Assembly: GCF_022828475.1 (NCBI RefSeq)
Contig: NZ_CP059557.1
Location: 3,519,470 to 3,583,469, forward strand
Direction: 5' to 3'
Length of the DNA: 64,000 nucleotides
Source: Saccharopolyspora gloriosae
GTDB lineage: Bacteria; Actinomycetota; Actinomycetes; Mycobacteriales; Pseudonocardiaceae
Below are positions 41,316 to 51,055 of the stretch, one piece after another (position 1 is the stretch's first letter; each line of letters opens with the position of its first letter). The notes under the pieces were generated by a model. It worked only from the letters and a program-made list of their open reading frames with translations, did not search any database and was not told the origin of the DNA. Made by a program: the position numbers and the translations under genes.

Positions 41316-43694
41316 TCAGGCCGGGGCGCCGGTGCGGCGATGTGCGGGAGCGGCGTGGCGTCCCCCTGCCGCGCCGTGGCGGGCGGAGGACACGTGCAGG
41401 GACAGTTCGCCGCCGAGCACTTCGACGAGCACCTCGGCGCCCTCGGCCAGGGAGCCTTCCAGCAGCAGCGATGCCAGGCGGGTGTCGAGTTCCCGCTGGA
41501 TCACCCGCCGCAGCGGCCGCGCCCCGAACTCGCCGCCCGCGCCGCGTTCGGTCAGCCACTGCACCGCCGCGGCCGACACTTCCAGCCGGACCCCTTTGTC
41601 GTGCAGTTGCGAGGCGGTGCGTTCCAGCAGCAGCGCGGTGATCGCGCCCAGTTCCCGTTCCCCCAGCGCGCGGAACACGGTGACCTCGTCGATGCGGTTG
41701 AGGAACTCGGGCCGGAAGAATCCGCGCAGGTCCTCCAGCAGCTGGGTGGCGAGTTCGTCGGCGGGCGCGGCGGAGTCCAGGATGCGGTCGGAGCCGATGT
41801 TGGAGGTCATGATGACCACGGTGTTGCGGAAGTCCACCGCGCGGCCCTGCGAGTCGGTCAGCCGCCCCGCGTCGAGGACCTGCAGCAACGTGTTGAACAC
41901 GTCCGGATGGGCTTTTTCCACTTCGTCGAGCAGCACCACCGAGTAGGGCTGTCTGCGCACCCGTTCGGTGAGCTGGCCCGCCTCGCCGTAGCCGATGTAG
42001 CCCGGTGGCGCCCCGATCAGCCGGGACACGGTGTGCTTGTCCTGGAATTCGCCCATGTCGAACCGGGCCATGCGGTCGGCGTCGCCGAACAGCACCCGCG
42101 ACAACGCGCGCGCCAGTTCCGTTTTGCCGACCCCGGTGGGGCCGAGGAACAGGAAGCTGCCGATGGGGCGTTGCGGGTCGGCCAGTCCTGCTCGGGCACG
42201 GCGGACCGCTTCGGCCACCGATCGCACCGCCACGTCCTGGCCCACGACCCGTTCGGCGAGTCGTTTCTCCAAGTCGAGCAGCCGTTTGCGGTCCTGGGCG
42301 GAGACCTCGTCGACGGGGATGCCGGTGCGCCGCGCCACCACATCGGCCACATCGGAGGCGTCCACGAGCGGTTCCGGTCCCCAGAGGGCGCCGCCGCGGC
42401 GCATCCGCACCCGCGAACACGCCTGGTCGAGCAGGTCGACGGCCTTGTCCGGCAGGAACCGGTCGGTGAGGTAGCGCTCGGACAGGCGAGCGGCGGCTTC
42501 CAGGGCCTCCGGGGAGATCCGCACCCGGTGGTGGGTGCGGTACTTCTCGGCGACCCCTTCGAGGACCTGCACCGTTTCGGGCACCGACGGTTCGGGCACC
42601 AGGATCGGCTGGAACCGGCGTTCCAGTGCCGGGTCCTTCTCCACGTGCCTGCGGTACTCCTCCACGGTGGTGGCGCCGATCAGGTGCAGTTCGCCGCGCG
42701 CCAGGGCGGGTTTGAGCATGGTGCCGGCGTCCATCGAGCCCTCGCCTGCGCCCGCTCCGACGATGCTGTGCATCTCGTCGATGAACACGACGATCTCGTC
42801 GCGGTGCGAGCGCAGTTCGGTGAGCACGTCGCGGAATCGTTGTTCGAACTCGCCGCGGAACTTCGCGCCCGCGACCATCCCGGCCAGATCCAGCGACACG
42901 AGGCGTTTGCCCGCCAGCGGCGAGGGCACGTCCCGCTCGACGATGCGCTGCGCCAACCCCTCCACCAGTGCGGTCTTGCCCACGCCGGGGTCGCCGATGA
43001 ACACCGGGTTGTTCTTCGATCGCCGCCCCAGCACTTCCACGGCCTGGTCGATCTCCTCACCGCGCCCGATCACCGGATCCAGCCGGCCGTTTCGGGCCAG
43101 TTCGGTCATGTCCAGGCCGAACTCGTCGAGCCGCGGCGTGGTGCTCAGCGCCGAGGGCGATGACCGGGTGGTGCGGGTGCGGTCGCCACCTTCCATCGCC
43201 CGCGCCAAAGCACGGCCCGCGACCGATTCGGGGTCGGTGGCCAGGCCCAGCAGCACGTGGCGGGCTCCGACGACCTCGGCGCCCTCCCCCAGTGCCTGCT
43301 GGTGAGCCCCCAGCAGCGCGCGCCGCGCCGAGGACGACAGCACCGGGGAGCGCCGCGCTCCACCGGCCACGGCGTCGACGGTGCCCGCCACGGTGCGCAC
43401 TCCGGCGGCCAGGTCGGTGACGCGCACCCCGGAGTCGGCCAGCATCTGCGAGGTCGATTCGACCTGGGTCACCGCCCACAGCAGGTGGGTGCTGTCGAGT
43501 TCGCGGCTGCCCCAGTCGACGGTGGCGCGGATGGCTTTCGACACCACGTCGTGGGCTTCGGGGTCGAGCAGGTTCGACAATCCGAGCGCGCCGGGTCCCT
43601 GATCGGTGCGTCGCTGCTCACCGCCGCCTTCGACGAGACTGTTGAGCAGCGAATCGAATGCGGCCGACGCTTCGCCTGCACTGCCCCGATCCAC
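41316..43694 (-). CDS. Clp/Hsp100 AAA+ ATPase without a long middle domain
   Basis: This 792-residue protein has a Clp_N domain at about 30-165 and two AAA+ modules: [18 protein letters not shown] with VVFIDEMHS, and [14 protein letters not shown] with [26 protein letters not shown] is the second pore region. Only about 35 residues separate the modules, so the coiled-coil M domain of ClpB is missing and the ClpC one is minimal. After [11 protein letters not shown] no L/I-G-F/L ClpP-binding tripeptide is visible, so it may act as an unfoldase without ClpP. The C-terminal 25 residues are His/Arg/Pro-rich. Confidence 0.88.
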   Translation of the reverse strand: MDRGSAGEASAAFDSLLNSLVEGGGEQRRTDQGPGALGLSNLLDPEAHDVVSKAIRATVDWGSRELDSTHLLWAVTQVESTSQMLADSGVRVTDLAAGVRTVAGTVDAVAGGARRSPVLSSSARRALLGAHQQALGEGAEVVGARHVLLGLATDPESVAGRALARAMEGGDRTRTTRSSPSALSTTPRLDEFGLDMTELARNGRLDPVIGRGEEIDQAVEVLGRRSKNNPVFIGDPGVGKTALVEGLAQRIVERDVPSPLAGKRLVSLDLAGMVAGAKFRGEFEQRFRDVLTELRSHRDEIVVFIDEMHSIVGAGAGEGSMDAGTMLKPALARGELHLIGATTVEEYRRHVEKDPALERRFQPILVPEPSVPETVQVLEGVAEKYRTHHRVRISPEALEAAARLSERYLTDRFLPDKAVDLLDQACSRVRMRRGGALWGPEPLVDASDVADVVARRTGIPVDEVSAQDRKRLLDLEKRLAERVVGQDVAVRSVAEAVRRARAGLADPQRPIGSFLFLGPTGVGKTELARALSRVLFGDADRMARFDMGEFQDKHTVSRLIGAPPGYIGYGEAGQLTERVRRQPYSVVLLDEVEKAHPDVFNTLLQVLDAGRLTDSQGRAVDFRNTVVIMTSNIGSDRILDSAAPADELATQLLEDLRGFFRPEFLNRIDEVTVFRALGERELGAITALLLERTASQLHDKGVRLEVSAAAVQWLTERGAGGEFGARPLRRVIQRELDTRLASLLLEGSLAEGAEVLVEVLGGELSLHVSSARHGAAGGRHAAPAHRRTGAPA

Positions 43695-43751
43695 CGGTAC
43701 ACCTCCACACCGGCGGGCACCGTTCGTGCCCGCTGCACGCCACCATAGTGA

Positions 43752-45176
43752 TCAACTCGCGGCGGGTCGCCGCGGCCGCCCGCCGCGTCGGCGACCGAGC
43801 ACGTGTTCCAGCAGCTCACCGGTCAGCAACGCCACGCTGATCACGGCGACGACGGTACCGAGCCGGTGCAGCCCGCCATCGGCGGCGGGGCCTGCGAAGG
43901 CGAGTTCGATCACGGCCGCCGCGATGTTCGCACCAACATACTGCGAGGTCCGGTACAGCCCGGAGGCCATCCCGGTGTCGGCGGCGTCGGCGTGGCGGTA
44001 CATCGCGGCCTGGTTGCCGATGTTGTTGAACCCGTTGGGCAACCCCAGCACAGCGGCCACCGCCAGCAACCCCGGCAGCGGGCTCGCCGAGTGCAACTGG
44101 GTGAGCCCGAGTCCCCCGGCCAGCAACGCGACCGATCCGGCGACCAGCACCGGCCGGTGACCGCGCCCGCGGATCACCCGCCCAGCCACGGCCACCGACC
44201 CCATCGCCACCAACGCCACCGGCAGCACCACCAGGCCCGCGCCGTCCGGGCTCAGGCCGCGGGCGTTCTGCAGCCACATCGGATACCCGTAGAACACGGT
44301 GTAGAACGCCACGTAGGTCAGCACGGTGCGCAGGTAGGTGACCGTGAGCGCCCGGTTGCGGGCGAGCATCCGCACGTCGGTGAACGGCTGCGCCACCCGC
44401 GACTCGAACACGGCGAACAGCACCGCGAGCGCGACGGCCGCCGCCGCCAGCCACCAGTTCGGGGCGCCGGTCAGCGACAGCAGGAACAGCATCAGCACCG
44501 CCACGCAGCCGGTGAACAACGCCGCACCCGGCAGGTCCAGGCCGCGCAGCACCACGGGCACCGAGGCGTGGTCGCGGGGCGGGTCGGCGGGCAGGTACGC
44601 CCAGGCCAGCACGGCCACCGCCACGCCCAGCGGCACGTTCATCAGGAAGATCGACTGCCAGCCCTGCCAGGACACCAGCACGCCGCCCAGCACCGGGCCG
44701 AACGCCACCATCACCTGCCCGGCGATGGCCAGCACGCTCAACGCCGACGCGGGCAGCGCGATACCGCGACGATCGGCCTCGGCACGCAGCATCGCCACCC
44801 CGGACGGGAACGCCGCGCACGTGCCCAGGCCCAGCAGGATGCGCAGCGCGATCAACCAGCCCAGGTTCGGTGCCAGCGGCGCGAACAGGGAACTGGCCAC
44901 GGTCAACGCCAGCGACGTCACGAACACTCGCCGCGCCCCGACCCGGTCGGCGAGCCTGCCCGCGGTGGGCGAGCCGACGGCCGTGGCCAGGTACAGCCCG
45001 GAGATCAGCCAGGACGCGGCCGCGCCCGCGTGGAACTCGGCGCGGATGTCGACCAGCGCGACGGCCATGGTGGCGGCGTTGAGGGCTTGGAGCACGGATC
45101 CGGCGGCGATGGTCAGCACGAATCCGCGGGGCAGCCGCGGTCCGCCTTCGTGCGCGGTGGCGGGGTCTGCGGTCAC
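43752..45176 (-). CDS. MFS drug/metabolite exporter (DHA2/EmrB type)
   Basis: This 474-residue carrier has about 14 predicted membrane helices. Signature segments are GSVLQALNAATMAVALVDIR in TM1, GRLADRVGARRVF between TM2 and TM3, and GPVLGGVLVSWQGWQSIFLMNVPLG (motif C region, cited in parts). DHA2 carriers export drugs or metabolites by proton antiport. GTG 45176 is the start. A small TTAG/CTAA palindrome lies in its promoter region but no regulator gene adjoins. Confidence 0.87.
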   Translation of the reverse strand: MTADPATAHEGGPRLPRGFVLTIAAGSVLQALNAATMAVALVDIRAEFHAGAAASWLISGLYLATAVGSPTAGRLADRVGARRVFVTSLALTVASSLFAPLAPNLGWLIALRILLGLGTCAAFPSGVAMLRAEADRRGIALPASALSVLAIAGQVMVAFGPVLGGVLVSWQGWQSIFLMNVPLGVAVAVLAWAYLPADPPRDHASVPVVLRGLDLPGAALFTGCVAVLMLFLLSLTGAPNWWLAAAAVALAVLFAVFESRVAQPFTDVRMLARNRALTVTYLRTVLTYVAFYTVFYGYPMWLQNARGLSPDGAGLVVLPVALVAMGSVAVAGRVIRGRGHRPVLVAGSVALLAGGLGLTQLHSASPLPGLLAVAAVLGLPNGFNNIGNQAAMYRHADAADTGMASGLYRTSQYVGANIAAAVIELAFAGPAADGGLHRLGTVVAVISVALLTGELLEHVLGRRRGGRPRRPAAS

Positions 45177-45195
45177 GTCACGCCAGCCTAGTTCT

Positions 45196-45208
45196 TTAGC
45201 TTGTCTAA
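45196..45208 (-). promoter_or_regulatory. candidate operator of the MFS exporter
   Basis: TTAG-CTTGT-CTAA is a small MarR/TetR-like dyad, AT-rich against its surroundings, 20-32 bases before the GTG of the exporter gene. Confidence 0.3.
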
Positions 45209-45310
45209 CTTCAAAGGTTCGGGACTTTGATCACCACAGGCGGGGTGATTCGAACGCGTCCGCGCCGGGTACGCGGGGCGCGGGACCGACTGGGAAGGAC
45301 GGTGAGCACG

Positions 45311-45493
45311 ATGGAACGCGGCAGTGCCAAGCACGGCCCGCTGCGCGACGACGTCCTGGAAGACGACGTGCGCGGCATGTTGCAGGGCAACCACCCCACT
45401 CGCGCGCAGGAGGATCTCGACGCCGAACCGCCCGCCGACGACGATCCGGACGTGCTGCGGCCGGATCCGCCCGAACCGGACAAGGAGTCCTGA
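45311..45493 (+). CDS. small acidic conserved protein
   Basis: This 60-residue protein begins MERGSAKHGPLRDDVLEDDV and continues RGMLQGNHPTRAQEDLDAEP, a pattern shared by short actinobacterial proteins (MERGSxKHxPRxDE...G..TRAEEW..PEP). The tail is Asp/Pro-rich and disordered. The function is unknown. ATG 45311 matches the family start; GTG 45302 is an alternative. Confidence 0.72.
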   Translation: MERGSAKHGPLRDDVLEDDVRGMLQGNHPTRAQEDLDAEPPADDDPDVLRPDPPEPDKES

Positions 45494-45501
45494 GGTGCGG
45501 T

Positions 45502-45894
45502 TCAGGCGTGGTGCTCGGCGGCGTCGACGGCGTCGGCCAGGCGCGCGAGTTCCCGGCTGATGTGTCCGAGCCGTTCGGCCATGACGCTGGCGTGCCCGGA
45601 CAGGGCGCCGGCGTGCCCGGCGGCGCGGAGCCATTCGGTGATGCCCGAAACCCCGGCGGCCATGCCGTCGACGGTGGTCGCGAAACCGCGGGTGACGTGT
45701 TCGAGGTCGTCGACGCTGTGCGGCATCGCCGGGTCCTGCAGGCGTTCGCCGAGGACTTGGGCGGCTTCGCCGATCTGGGCGGCGACCTCGGCGGTGTAGC
45801 GGCCGTCGTCGTCCCCGGGGCGCCTGCCGCCGGAGCGCGCGGCGGACCGCTGCGTCGGGGCGGGTGGTTGATGGGAGTGGCCGGGGAGGGTCAT
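45502..45894 (-). CDS. helical hypothetical protein
   Basis: This 130-residue protein has a disordered 30-residue N-terminus and then heptad-like helices (YTAEVAAQIGEAAQVLGERL, VTRGFATTVDGMAAGVSGI, SVMAERLGHISRELARLADA). It has no membrane segment or family signature that I recognise. The stop lies 9 bases from that of the small acidic gene on the other strand. Confidence 0.6.
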   Translation of the reverse strand: MTLPGHSHQPPAPTQRSAARSGGRRPGDDDGRYTAEVAAQIGEAAQVLGERLQDPAMPHSVDDLEHVTRGFATTVDGMAAGVSGITEWLRAAGHAGALSGHASVMAERLGHISRELARLADAVDAAEHHA

Positions 45895-46052
45895 AAGGGC
45901 TCAGCCAACCCCACTTGAGCGGTCGAGACCACACCTTCCGGGCAGAAGATCCCGATTCCACCCGTTTCCCGCACAACCTCACAGTCCGGTTGCGCATCAA
46001 GCAACGAATGGGCACGCCCGCTGATCAGGGTCCCGCCGAGCGGCATCGGCGT

Positions 46053-46715
46053 TCAGCCTGGGCCGGTGTCGGCGGATCCTGACAGCAAGTGGTGGATTTC
46101 GGTATCGGAGGTCTCCCGGAAACTGCCGTACCACTGCCCCACCGCGCTGAAGCGCACCGGCCGCAGCACGCACAGCACTTCGTCGGCCTCCTCGTTCAAC
46201 GCCGCCACCGCGTCGGGGGCGCCGACCGGGACGGCCAGCACGATCGAGTGCGGCCCGGACTCCCGCAGCATCCGGATCGCGGCCCGCGCGGTGGCGCCGG
46301 TGGCCAGGCCGTCGTCGACCAGCAGCACGTCGCGGCCCGCGGGTGACGAGGGGTCTTGGGCGAACCTGTCCTCCCGGCTGCGGGCCTCGGCGCGTTCCCG
46401 CTCGCACGCCGGTTCCAACGCGGCCGCGTCCAGGTGGAACGCCCGCAGCAGCCGCTGGTCGTAGCTGGGCGGGCCGTGCGCGGTGACCGCTCCCAAGGCC
46501 AGTTCGGGCTGGCCGGGGGCACCGATCTTGCGGGCGACCGCGACCCGCAGCGGCGCGTTCAGCGCCGCGGCCACCTCGGCCGCGACCGGCACCCCGCCGC
46601 GGGCCAGGCCCAGCACCAGCGGATCCCGCCAGTGGCGGCCGGTGAGGTGGCGGGCCAGCACCCGGCCCGCGTGGCGGCGGTCCCGGTACTGCTCGACCGC
46701 GCCGGTGCCCGGCAT
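46053..46715 (-). CDS. phosphoribosyltransferase-family protein
   Basis: This 220-residue type I PRTase fold protein has VLGLARGGVPVAAEVA near the start and the PRPP loop VLLVDDGLATGATARAA at about 132-148. It belongs to the branch of free-standing actinobacterial PRTases often paired with stress or hydrolase genes; the base or substrate is unknown. ATG 46715 or 46718 are equivalent starts. It lies downstream of the ATPase gene, 92 bases away, on the same strand. Confidence 0.85.
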   Translation of the reverse strand: MPGTGAVEQYRDRRHAGRVLARHLTGRHWRDPLVLGLARGGVPVAAEVAAALNAPLRVAVARKIGAPGQPELALGAVTAHGPPSYDQRLLRAFHLDAAALEPACERERAEARSREDRFAQDPSSPAGRDVLLVDDGLATGATARAAIRMLRESGPHSIVLAVPVGAPDAVAALNEEADEVLCVLRPVRFSAVGQWYGSFRETSDTEIHHLLSGSADTGPG

Positions 46716-46809
46716 CACGAGCCTCCGTCCGCGAGGCGAAACTGCCTGTCCCCGGAAGGTGCCCGCAGGCCCGGCACCGGGAAACGTGCCCCGGCGCCGG
46801 GTGTGGTGC

Positions 46810-48585
46810 TCAGTCGCGGAAGGACGCGACCCGCAGCAGCCGCAGCCGGTTGAGCGCGGCTGCCAACTCGAACCGGCGCGGCACCGCGAAGTCGCCGACG
46901 TAGCGGGCGTCGACGGCCGCGACCCCGCGCTCGGCGACCTCGGCGCCGTAGCCGTCGAGGACTTCGGCCACGGTGCGGGTGCCGTCGAGCAGGCCGGAAC
47001 GCACGCACGTCACCAGCGCCAGCCCGATACCGGTGACCTGCGCGGGGTCCACGATCTGCTCCACCGCCCGCAGCTCCACGGTCGACTCGCCCAACGTCAG
47101 CGCGTCGGTGCCCCGTGCCCGCACCTTCGGCCGCTCCGAAGGGATCGAGCGCGGATCGGGCACGCGCCGGCGCACCGGGGGGAACTCGTCGGCTTCCCGG
47201 CTGCGGCCGGTGGGGGTGGCGGCCAGTTCGCGCGCCCGGGCGGTGACCTCCCTGGCACGGTAGGAGTCCATCATCAGCACCCGGTCGGCGACGTCCATGT
47301 AGTCCCCGGACCCGCCCATCACCAGCACCGTGGAGACCCCGCGGGACCGCGACAAGGGGCGGATCAGGTCGAGGAACGGTGTCAGCGGCTCGGATTCCTT
47401 CGCCACCAGGGCCTGCATGCGGGCGTCGCGGATCATCAGGTTCGTCGCGGCGGTGTCCTCGTCGACCAGCAGCACTCCCGCTCCGGCTTCGACGGATTCC
47501 ACGAGGGACGCGGCCTGCGAGGTGGAGCCGGAAGCGTTGTCGGTGGAGAAGTCGGCGGTGTCCGCGCCGGTCGGCAGGTGGCTCACGAACGGGCTCACGT
47601 CCACCCGGTGCACGCGGCGGCCGTCCTCGGCGCGGATCTTCACGGTGTCCTCGCGGGCCACGACCAGTTCCCGCCCGTCCCCGGGCACGTGGTCGTAGAC
47701 GCCGTTCTCCAGGGCGCGCAGCAGCGTCGACTTGCCGTGGAAGCCGCCGCCGACGATGAGGGTGATGCCTTCGCCGATGCCCATGCCGGTGATCTCGCCC
47801 CGGTTGGGCAGCGTGACGCTGACCCGCATCGAGTCCGGGGACTCGAACGGCACGGCGCCGGCCAGCGGGCGTTCGTCGACTCCGCTGGCCCGCGGCAGCA
47901 CGGCCCCGTCGGCGACGAACGCCACCAGGTCGCGCGCGGCCAATTCCTCCCGCAGCGCGTCGGTGTCCTCCACGGACTCCACGAATTCCGTCATCCGTGC
48001 CTGGTCGGCGGTGTCGTGGCGCAACGCCGCGGCGACCATGTCGGGCAGCCGGTCGCACAGGGCGCGTTCGGCCGCGTGGCCGTCGATGCTGCGGCCGCGG
48101 CCGGGCAGGTCGATCCCGAGTCGCAGCCGCACTCCGCCGTCGGGTTGCAGCTGACACGAGCTGCGGTCGAGGACCTGCTGGCGTCCGGCGTCGACGCGCA
48201 GGTCGCTGCCGCGCAGCCGGTGTTCGGCGGCGCGCACCAGGAACCCGGCCAGGCCGCGCGCCCGCACCGCCGTGGACCACAGCTGTGGTGGAAGCGCGGC
48301 GGTGGCGGGGTGCACCCGCACTTCGCAGCGGCTGGCGGGCGCGTAGGGGTCGGGCTGGACGCGTTGGATCTCCAGGTCGAAACCGTCGAACGACCAGGTG
48401 CCGGTCAGGGATTTGTAGCGGCCGTAGCCGGCGCCGTGCAGGCCGCGCAGGGCGTTGCGCAGGCCGGCGGCGTCGCGGGGACCGGTGTGCCCGCCCGATT
48501 CGGGGCGGCCGGTGGTGGTGCGGTGTTCGTGGCGGCGGCGCCCGTCGCGCCGTGGGCCGCCGTGGCCGCTGGTTCGTTCTGCCAT
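46810..48585 (-). CDS. MRB1590-type P-loop ABC-ATPase
   Basis: This 591-residue protein matches the ABC_ATPase (MRB1590-like) family: the glycine-rich Walker A GGGFHGKSTLLRALENGVY, the signature SGSTSQAASLVE, Walker B GAGVLLVDEDTAATNLMIRD and the helix ALRGLHGAGYGRYKSLTG near residue 45. The first 40 residues are Arg/Gly-rich and disordered, which would suit nucleic-acid binding. The eukaryotic relative is an RNA-editing accessory factor; the bacterial role is unknown. Confidence 0.85.
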   Translation of the reverse strand: MAERTSGHGGPRRDGRRRHEHRTTTGRPESGGHTGPRDAAGLRNALRGLHGAGYGRYKSLTGTWSFDGFDLEIQRVQPDPYAPASRCEVRVHPATAALPPQLWSTAVRARGLAGFLVRAAEHRLRGSDLRVDAGRQQVLDRSSCQLQPDGGVRLRLGIDLPGRGRSIDGHAAERALCDRLPDMVAAALRHDTADQARMTEFVESVEDTDALREELAARDLVAFVADGAVLPRASGVDERPLAGAVPFESPDSMRVSVTLPNRGEITGMGIGEGITLIVGGGFHGKSTLLRALENGVYDHVPGDGRELVVAREDTVKIRAEDGRRVHRVDVSPFVSHLPTGADTADFSTDNASGSTSQAASLVESVEAGAGVLLVDEDTAATNLMIRDARMQALVAKESEPLTPFLDLIRPLSRSRGVSTVLVMGGSGDYMDVADRVLMMDSYRAREVTARARELAATPTGRSREADEFPPVRRRVPDPRSIPSERPKVRARGTDALTLGESTVELRAVEQIVDPAQVTGIGLALVTCVRSGLLDGTRTVAEVLDGYGAEVAERGVAAVDARYVGDFAVPRRFELAAALNRLRLLRVASFRD

Positions 48586-48786
48586 GGCACCGAGACCTAC
48601 CGGACGTGGCGGTGTTTATCCAATCGGGGTGGGCAGATCACGGTTCGGCGACTGTGACCCGGCGAGAACCCGATCAAGCGGTTATCGTCGCTGCCCGCAC
48701 GATCTTCGACGCTCCGTGGTCCTGTGCGGTGATCTGCGTGGGCGTCGCACCGCCCGGCCCGTCCCTCATCTAGGAGGCGAACCGCA

Positions 48787-49632
48787 GTGACCGTTTCCCG
48801 TAACCCGTTCAGATCCCGGCGCCGGTCCCTGCTGTCCCCCGCGGTGGCGGCCCTGCTCAGCGGCGCGCTGCTGGCCGGGATACCGCTGACCGGCGCGGCG
48901 GCACCCGCGGGGCCGTCGTTGGACCGTTCCGACCCGGACGGAGCGTGGGCGGGCTACAGCGTCGGGCGTTCGGCCACCGAGGACACCGAGCGCGGTGCGC
49001 CGCGGGGTGCGGGCGTGGCGGGGATGGACGTCAGCGGGCATCAGGGGGCGGTGGACTGGCCGCGGGCCTACGCCGACGGCGCCCGGTTCACCTACGTCAA
49101 GGCCACCGAGGGCATCGGGTTCACCAGCGACAGCTTCCTGCAGCAGTACGAGGGCTCCTACGCGGTGGGCATGACCCGCGGCGCCTACCACTTCGGGTTG
49201 CCCGACAGTTCCACCGGTGCCGAGCAGGCGCACTACTTCGTCGACCACGGCGGCGGCTGGTTCCCGGACGGGAGGACGTTGCCGGGTGCGCTCGACATCG
49301 AGTCCAACCCGTACGGCGACATGTGCTACGGCCAGTCCCCGGAGCAGATCTCGGGGTGGATCGCCGATTTCAGCAACACCTACCTGGCGCGCACCGGCCG
49401 GTTCCCCGCGATCTACACGACGACCCGCTGGTGGGATCAGTGCACGGGGGCGAACCCGAATTTCGCGGCGAACAACCCGCTGTGGCTGGCGCGGTTCGCC
49501 CCGGAGATGGGGCCGCTGCCCGCGGGCTGGGCGTATCAGGCGATCTGGCAGTTCAGCAACGCCGGAGTGTTCCCCGGTGACCAGAACACCTTCAACGGCG
49601 ACCCCGCCCAGCTGGACCGGTTCGCACTGTAG
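48787..49632 (+). CDS. secreted GH25 lysozyme
   Basis: This 281-residue muramidase has a signal peptide (RSRRRSLLSPAVAALL to about residue 40) and a GH25 barrel at about 78-275: GMDVSGHQGAVDW, FTYVKATEGIGF, RGAYHFGLPD, GALDIESNPYG (catalytic Asp/Glu pair), IYTTTRWWDQC, PLWLARFA and AYQAIWQFSNAG. It should cleave the MurNAc-GlcNAc glycan. TAGGAGG precedes the GTG at 48787. A perfect terminator follows, and the next gene on the other strand is an LCP protein. Confidence 0.93.
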   Translation: MTVSRNPFRSRRRSLLSPAVAALLSGALLAGIPLTGAAAPAGPSLDRSDPDGAWAGYSVGRSATEDTERGAPRGAGVAGMDVSGHQGAVDWPRAYADGARFTYVKATEGIGFTSDSFLQQYEGSYAVGMTRGAYHFGLPDSSTGAEQAHYFVDHGGGWFPDGRTLPGALDIESNPYGDMCYGQSPEQISGWIADFSNTYLARTGRFPAIYTTTRWWDQCTGANPNFAANNPLWLARFAPEMGPLPAGWAYQAIWQFSNAGVFPGDQNTFNGDPAQLDRFAL

Positions 49633-49646
49633 GCACCGCAAGCACG

Positions 49647-49685
49647 AAGAGGGGGCGCGACGACCGGTTCGTCGCGCCCCCTCTT
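49647..49685. terminator. bidirectional terminator between lysozyme and LCP genes
   Basis: A perfect 17-bp stem (49647-49663 with 49669-49685) with a 5-base loop CCGGT lies between the two convergent genes. Confidence 0.85.
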
Positions 49686-49701
49686 CGCTGCGTCCTCGGG
49701 A

Positions 49702-50817
49702 TCAGGGGTCGACGAGATCTTCGGGGATGGGTTCGCTGTTGGCGATGGCCTCGAACATCCGCGCCGCGTCCTGCTTGTCCCACTTGATCACCGACTGGCC
49801 GCTGTCGGTCCTGGCGAAATCACCGAAGGGCACGCTGGTGGTGATGCCGTTGCCGCCGCTGACATCGCCGAGCGCCTTGGCCAGCCAGAACAGGTGCCAC
49901 ACGTGGTCGGAGTCGTTGAGCAGGAACGTGCTGCCCGCGGCGTTGGCCAGCGGCACCAGCCGGAACGGGTTCAACAGCGTCCCCGGCCCCATCGTCCGGT
50001 CCATCAGGGCGCCGAGCAGTTTGCGCTGGTTCTCCGCGCGTCCCAGGTCCCCGCCTGCGACCGTGTCGCGGGCGCGCACGAAGCCCAATGCCTGCGGCCC
50101 GTCGAGTTCCTGGCAACCGGCTTCCAGGTGCGCGTTGGCCTTCTCGTCGTTCATCGGCTCCTCGAGGCAGATGTCGACGCCGCCGACGGCGTCGACCAGG
50201 GAGGAGAAGCCACCGAGGCCGATTTCGGCGTAGTGGTCGATGTGCACGTCGCTGACCGTTTCGACGGTCTGGGCCAGCAGCTGCGGGCCGCCGAAGGAGA
50301 ACGCCGCGTTGAGCTTGTCCCTGCCGTGGCCGGGGATCGGCACGTAGGAGTCGCGGGGCAGGCTGATCAGCGCCGGTTTCCCGCCGCCGGTGGGGATGTG
50401 CACCAGCATCATCGTGTCGGTGCGCCGCCCGGCGGCGTCGCCCGCCGACAGTTCCTCGCGCTGGGACTCGTCGAGGCCCTCACGGCTGTCGGAACCCACC
50501 AGCAGCCAGTTCGTGCCGGGGGTGTCCTCGATGCGGCCCTCGTAGTCCAGGGCGGGTGTGCGCTGCAGGAGGCTGTCGACGTAGATGCCGAATCCGACCA
50601 CGACCAGCAGCAGCACCAGCAGGGTGATGCCGATGCGTTTGGCCCAGTTCGGGCGTTTGCGCCGCGGCGGTGGCGGAGGCGGCGATGCTCGCCGCGTCGG
50701 CGGTGGCTGCGGTGGTTGCGGCGGTGCGCCGCCGCCGTCACGACCGCGGGCGTAGTAGTCGTAACCGCCCTGCTGCGGCCGTCGGCCCCTCGGCGGATTC
50801 GCCGACCAATCACTCAT
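49702..50817 (-). CDS. LytR-CpsA-Psr (LCP) family protein
   Basis: This 371-residue protein has a Pro-rich cytosolic N-terminus, one membrane helix at about 65-85 (IGITLLVLLLVVVGFGIYV) and an extracellular LCP domain: NWLLVGSDSREG, GRRTDTMMLVHIP, ISLPRDSYVPIPG, DKLNAAFSFGGP and FVRARDTVAGGDLGRAENQR with the Arg residues that bind polyprenyl phosphate. LCP enzymes join glycopolymers to peptidoglycan. The ATG at 50817 follows AAGG; the upstream frame is non-conserved. Confidence 0.92.
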   Translation of the reverse strand: MSDWSANPPRGRRPQQGGYDYYARGRDGGGAPPQPPQPPPTRRASPPPPPPRRKRPNWAKRIGITLLVLLLVVVGFGIYVDSLLQRTPALDYEGRIEDTPGTNWLLVGSDSREGLDESQREELSAGDAAGRRTDTMMLVHIPTGGGKPALISLPRDSYVPIPGHGRDKLNAAFSFGGPQLLAQTVETVSDVHIDHYAEIGLGGFSSLVDAVGGVDICLEEPMNDEKANAHLEAGCQELDGPQALGFVRARDTVAGGDLGRAENQRKLLGALMDRTMGPGTLLNPFRLVPLANAAGSTFLLNDSDHVWHLFWLAKALGDVSGGNGITTSVPFGDFARTDSGQSVIKWDKQDAARMFEAIANSEPIPEDLVDP

Positions 50818-50995
50818 GACCTTCACACCTGCGGAGTCGACTCGCCGGCACACTCCGTGCCGACCTGTGCGGTGCAGCATCCCAGAAGGTCTCCCGTTCG
50901 TGGCACACCGCTACCGCAACGGTATGGAATCCACCCGTCCGGCGTGCCCACTTCGCCCGGACACGCCGACGGGGAGGGAGATCCCGCGCGCAACG

Positions 50996-51037
50996 CGAAG
51001 CGGGGTGCGGCGCCCACCGGCACCACACCCCGCTTCG
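50996..51037 (-). terminator. hairpin after gabT
   Basis: CGAAGCGGGGTG (50996-51007) pairs perfectly with CACCCCGCTTCG (51026-51037), 19 bases beyond the gabT stop. Confidence 0.7.
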
Positions 51038-51055
51038 GGCGTGTTCGCTGCGGGA

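Noticed and set aside
48600-48786. c-di-AMP (ydaO-type) riboswitch before the lysozyme gene
   Set aside because: Such riboswitches often precede actinobacterial wall hydrolases, but I could not match the conserved core segments in this leader.
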